Part shown: positions 60,803-64,000 of the stretch, piece after piece
How positions within the stretch are numbered: the first letter of the stretch is position 1
How the letters are laid out: every line of letters begins with the position of its first letter
DNA from: Bacillota bacterium
GTDB lineage: Bacteria; Bacillota; Clostridia; Acetivibrionales; DSM-1351
Direction of reading: 5' to 3'
Length of the DNA stretch: 64,000 bases
NCBI GenBank assembly: GCA_023460955.1
Contig: JAEWOH010000018.1
Span: 1-64,000 of the forward strand
Made by a program: the position numbers and the translations under genes
Notes under the pieces: model-generated
Database searches by the model: none
What the model was told of the DNA's origin: nothing
What the model saw: only the letters and a program-made list of their open reading frames with translations

Positions 60803-63361
60803 ATGACAGAACAAATCAAAATTGAGGGTCTTACTGCGGATGAGGCGGCGAAACGCCTTGAACTGCACGGTAAAAACCAAATCACTCCAGAAAAAAAAGA
60901 CAATTTCATATTTAAAACGCTGAAAATTATCAGTGAACCTATGTTTTTACTGCTGCTTGCGGCAGCTGTAATTTATTTCATTCTTGGAGAACCGCGGGAT
61001 GGAGCAATAATGCTAATTTTCGTTATTGGAATTATTAGCATAGATGTTATACAGGAATGGAAAACTGACAAAACACTTAATGCGCTTAAGGATTTATCTG
61101 CTCCCCATATAAATGTTATAAGGGACGGAGTACAAAAGAACATTCCAAGTATCGACCTTGTTCCAGGGGATATAATGCTCATATCGGAAGGAGTAAAAAT
61201 CCCTGCAGACGGTATTATTTTGAAGGCCAGTGACCTTTGCGTCAACGAATCCTCCCTTACCGGAGAACCAGAAGGAGTTTGGAAGACTACAACTGCTTCT
61301 TCTGAAACAGAAGTAAAAGAAAACTATTGGAAAAAAGATCATTGTTATGCCGGAACACTTGTAACTCAAGGGAGTGCATATGTTTTGGTTGAGAAAACAG
61401 GCAGCTCCACCGAGTACGGAAAAATTGGCTCCAATGTCGCTTCCGCTCAGGATAAGCCGACACCGCTGCAAAAACAAACAGGAAAATTAGTTAAATTTTG
61501 CGCCGCAATTGCTGCGGTCCTTTGTGTTCTTGTTGGAACATTTACTTTTTCTAACTTGACTGATCACGGCTTAAGAGAAAGAATTACCGAAAGTATCCTG
61601 TCAGGTATTACACTTGCAATGGCTATGATTCCGGAAGAATTTCCGGTAATACTGACTGTCTTTCTTTCTATGGGTGCATGGCGTCTCGCCAGAAAGAAAT
61701 CTCTGGTGCGTAAGCTTCCATCGGTTGAAACTCTGGGTGCTGTATCTGTTCTATGTGTTGACAAAACGGGTACTATAACGATGAACCAGATGGAGGTAAT
61801 GGATTGTTGGACACTTAAAACTGAACCTTCGCACCTTTGTGAGGTAATGGGGCTTGCCTGCGAAACAGATACCTATGACCCTATGGAAAAGGCTATGCTT
61901 TCCTATTGTCAACAGTCAGGAATAAGTGAGTCGCATTTGTTTGGCGGACAAATGCTGAAGGAATATGCATTTACCAATGAGCTAAAAATGATGGGGCATG
62001 TCTGGAGCCACGATGGAGAAATTATACTTGCTTCGAAGGGTTCTCCTGAAAAAGTACTGTCCCTGTGCAGCCTTTCGGATGCAGATTACAGAGAAGTAAA
62101 TGAAAAACTGATGAATATGTCTTCTCAGGGATTGAGAGTTATTGCTGTAGCACAAGCTGTGTATTCTCGATTGGAAGAGGTGCCGGCTTTGCTGACTGAT
62201 TGCAGTCTTGATTTGTTGGGCTTGATAGGCTTGGTAGATCCACCAAGACCTTCAGTACAAAAGGATATAGCCGCTTGTTTAGAGGCGGGCATAAGGGTTG
62301 TAATGATTACCGGAGACAATGGCATTACCGCAAGCAGTATTGCTTCAAAGGTGGGCATCCAGGCTTCCGATAGAATAATTACAGGAGACGATATTGATAA
62401 GTTGAAGGATGATGAGCTTGCCGAGCTTGTCAAAGCTGCCAACATTTTTTCAAGGGTAGTTCCTGAACATAAGATGAGAATAGTGAAAGCATTTCAAAAA
62501 AACGGGCATATTGTCGCTATGACAGGAGATGGTGTCAATGATGCACCTGCTTTGAAGCATGCCGACATCGGAATTGCAATGGGGAAAAGAGGTTCTGAAG
62601 TTTCAAGAGAAGCTGCCGATCTTATTCTTATGGATGATAATTTTTCTACAATAGTGGAGACAGTCAGAGACGGACGCAGGATATTTGACAATATCCGAAA
62701 AGCAATAGGGTATGTTCTTACAATTCATATCCCGATAGCTTTTGCATCACTTCTGGCACCACTGATTAATATAAGCCCGTCCAACCTGATGTTGCTGCCG
62801 CTCCATGTGGTACTACTGGAGTTAGTTATTGATCCTACCTGTTCGATTGTACTTGAACGGCAGCCTGCAGAAAAAAATATTATGGAAAGAAAGCCCAGAA
62901 ACCTGAAGGAAAACATTCTGAATAAAAAGGGCTTGTTAAAAAGCGTTATTCAGGGGGTTGTCATATTTGCTGCGGCCTTTGGGACCTACCTGGCCTTTGA
63001 ACCCAATAACCCGGGAAATGCTCCGGTTGCAAGAACTATGAGCCTGGTTATAATTATGCTGGCAAACTTATTCCTGGTTCAGGTAAACAGCTCTGAAACA
63101 GAATCAGTTATATATTCCTTAAAACTACTTTTCAAAGATAAGGTTATGTGGGCCATAAATTTAGGTACACTGACAGCAATTGTAGTTATAATTTATACAC
63201 CTTTAAGCGGTCTGCTTAAACTCGCTGAGCTGAGTTTGGTACAGTTATCAACTTCTGTAGCAATTGCAGCGGCTGCTGTATTATGGTATGAAATAGTTAA
63301 ATTAATTTGCAGAAGCCGAAAGTCAAAGCTCTTAACAAGACAGGAACATTCTGCCCTTTAA
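60803..63361 (+). CDS. Cation-transporting P-type ATPase, riboswitch-controlled (probable Fe2+/Co2+/Ni2+ efflux)
   Basis: 852 residues, P2-type layout: N-terminal cation-ATPase domain, two helices, actuator domain with SSLTGEPEGVWK (TGE kept, Ser of TGES replaced by Pro), TM4 PEEFPVILTVFLSMG, phosphorylated Asp320 in CVDKTGTIT, nucleotide domain, hinge MTGDGVNDAPALKHAD and about six C-terminal helices with LHVVLLELVIDPTCSIVLE. By sequence alone it would be called a calcium-type ATPase. TM4 has PEEFP rather than the SERCA PEGLP, and the NiCo-type riboswitch upstream points to transition-metal export. GGAGG precedes the ATG. Confidence 0.9.
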   Translation: MTEQIKIEGLTADEAAKRLELHGKNQITPEKKDNFIFKTLKIISEPMFLLLLAAAVIYFILGEPRDGAIMLIFVIGIISIDVIQEWKTDKTLNALKDLSAPHINVIRDGVQKNIPSIDLVPGDIMLISEGVKIPADGIILKASDLCVNESSLTGEPEGVWKTTTASSETEVKENYWKKDHCYAGTLVTQGSAYVLVEKTGSSTEYGKIGSNVASAQDKPTPLQKQTGKLVKFCAAIAAVLCVLVGTFTFSNLTDHGLRERITESILSGITLAMAMIPEEFPVILTVFLSMGAWRLARKKSLVRKLPSVETLGAVSVLCVDKTGTITMNQMEVMDCWTLKTEPSHLCEVMGLACETDTYDPMEKAMLSYCQQSGISESHLFGGQMLKEYAFTNELKMMGHVWSHDGEIILASKGSPEKVLSLCSLSDADYREVNEKLMNMSSQGLRVIAVAQAVYSRLEEVPALLTDCSLDLLGLIGLVDPPRPSVQKDIAACLEAGIRVVMITGDNGITASSIASKVGIQASDRIITGDDIDKLKDDELAELVKAANIFSRVVPEHKMRIVKAFQKNGHIVAMTGDGVNDAPALKHADIGIAMGKRGSEVSREAADLILMDDNFSTIVETVRDGRRIFDNIRKAIGYVLTIHIPIAFASLLAPLINISPSNLMLLPLHVVLLELVIDPTCSIVLERQPAEKNIMERKPRNLKENILNKKGLLKSVIQGVVIFAAAFGTYLAFEPNNPGNAPVARTMSLVIIMLANLFLVQVNSSETESVIYSLKLLFKDKVMWAINLGTLTAIVVIIYTPLSGLLKLAELSLVQLSTSVAIAAAAVLWYEIVKLICRSRKSKLLTRQEHSAL

Positions 63362-63461
63362 AACTCAATTTGAATTCTTTTTCATAAATCAAGGAATAAT
63401 ATCTTTTGAACTGTTAAGTTTTAAAATTTAAACTGGAACAGAGAGGATAAAGAAAATTTAT

Positions 63462-64000
63462 GGAAAAGACAAGTAAAGGGTTATCTCCCTTGCATCTGAC
63501 TATGATGGCTCTCGGAACAGTCATAGGGGGTTCCTTCTTTCTAGGCTCTTCTGTGGCCATTCAGGCAGCTGGGCCATCTATTATATTTTCTTATGTAATA
63601 GGAGGAATTTTAGTATATTTTATTTTGTTTGCTTTATCTGAGTTAACTGTTGCCAATCCGGATTCTGGCTCCTTCCGTACATTTGCTGCCCATGCTTTTG
63701 GACCCGGTACGGGTTTTACGGTTGGTTGGGTTTATTGGACTGGAATGGTACTTTCTATGTCGAGCGAAGCAACAGCAGTATCTATTCTTATCAGAGAATG
63801 GATACCTAAGGCATCAATTTCAATATTAGGTACTACTGTAATTATTGGCGTTACACTCTTAAATCTGTTGGGAGCAGATAAATTAAGCAAACTGGAAAGC
63901 GGTCTGGCCGCGGTCAAACTACTGGCTATTTCCTCGTTTATATTATTGGGAATACTTCTTATAATTGGTTTGATTCCCGGCACATCAAAAGTAGGTCTGG
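63462..64000 (+). CDS. APC-superfamily amino-acid permease, N-terminal part
   Basis: The frame starts at ATG 63462 behind GAGAGGA and runs open to the end of the window (179 codons). MMALGTVIGGSFFLGSS matches the conserved TM1 of APC amino-acid transporters, followed by GPSIIFSYVIGGILVYF and the TM3 loop SGSFRTFAAHAFGPGTGF. About five helices are visible. It lies 100 bases after the P-type ATPase, but whether it shares its transcript is unknown. Substrate not readable. Confidence 0.88.

Noticed and set aside
60803..63361. Ordinary calcium-pump annotation
   Set aside because: Not excluded by the protein alone, but the metal riboswitch upstream and the PEEFP motif make a transition-metal exporter more likely.

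Overview
The window reads as chromosomal DNA of a low-GC, spore-forming, anaerobic Firmicute of the Clostridia. Supporting signs are strong AGGAGG-type ribosome sites, AT-rich gaps, a dipicolinate synthase subunit, a T-box leader, a metal riboswitch, CarD and many intracellular glycan enzymes. A plant-polysaccharide degrader close to Ruminiclostridium (clostridial cluster III) is my best guess; this is inference, not read from a marker gene. I saw no rRNA, tRNA, CRISPR array, intact prophage or intact insertion sequence.

Layout. 1-3.1 kb: end of a sensor kinase, a DUF4256 protein, a TetR regulator with a 50-bp palindromic operator, and an aldo/keto reductase. 3.3-14.4 kb: an intracellular glycan block (GH43, GH95, a CE1-like esterase, a type-B carboxylesterase, GH27). 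It is interrupted by an EF-G/TetM-like GTPase fused to a C-terminal NYN (YacP/Rae1-like) RNase domain. A diverged 228-bp inverted-repeat element lies between GH43 and GH95. 14.5-19.8 kb: a membrane GGDEF protein, an AraC-GyrI regulator, a secreted Ntn amidase with a C-terminal anchor, an Old Yellow Enzyme and a lysine-rich mini-ORF. 19.9-24.5 kb: a four-gene iron-siderophore ABC operon whose genes overlap by ATGA, with a DtxR-type palindrome at its promoter and a divergent dtxR-like gene. 24.6-27.3 kb: an ABC-2 exporter. 27.5-35.4 kb: CarD, a membrane protein, a four-repeat BIG2 secreted protein, a GH36 remnant, DpaB, a MASE3-PP2C phosphatase, MetF and a beta-lactamase-fold hydrolase. 35.4-40.6 kb: a 66-bp IS-like remnant, then a BMP-family nucleoside ABC importer.

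41.0-45.8 kb: an acyl-CoA synthetase, a uracil-DNA glycosylase remnant, and a sensor kinase followed by an HD-GYP response regulator. 45.8-51.3 kb: a T-box leader with an archaeal-type ValRS, a GNAT acetyltransferase and a DEAD-box helicase. 51.5-56.1 kb: a YbjQ protein, an MFS transporter and a MacAB-like export operon with 37-bp tandem repeats. 56.1-60.4 kb: a large PPDK-ATP-grasp protein of unknown role, a Cho-like short UvrC and a beta-carbonic anhydrase. 60.5-64 kb: a NiCo/czcD-type (Fe2+/Co2+/Ni2+) riboswitch ahead of a P-type cation ATPase, then the start of an APC amino-acid permease.

How the genes fit together. The GH and esterase block has no signal peptides or dockerins, so it probably finishes imported, decorated hemicellulose oligosaccharides in the cytoplasm. 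Iron is handled from both sides: DtxR-controlled siderophore uptake, and a riboswitch-controlled efflux ATPase. The GGDEF and HD-GYP proteins give opposing c-di-GMP activities. The strongest candidates for something undescribed are the EF-G-NYN fusion, the inverted-repeat element at 4879-5106 and the KaiC-like/PPDK protein at 56149.
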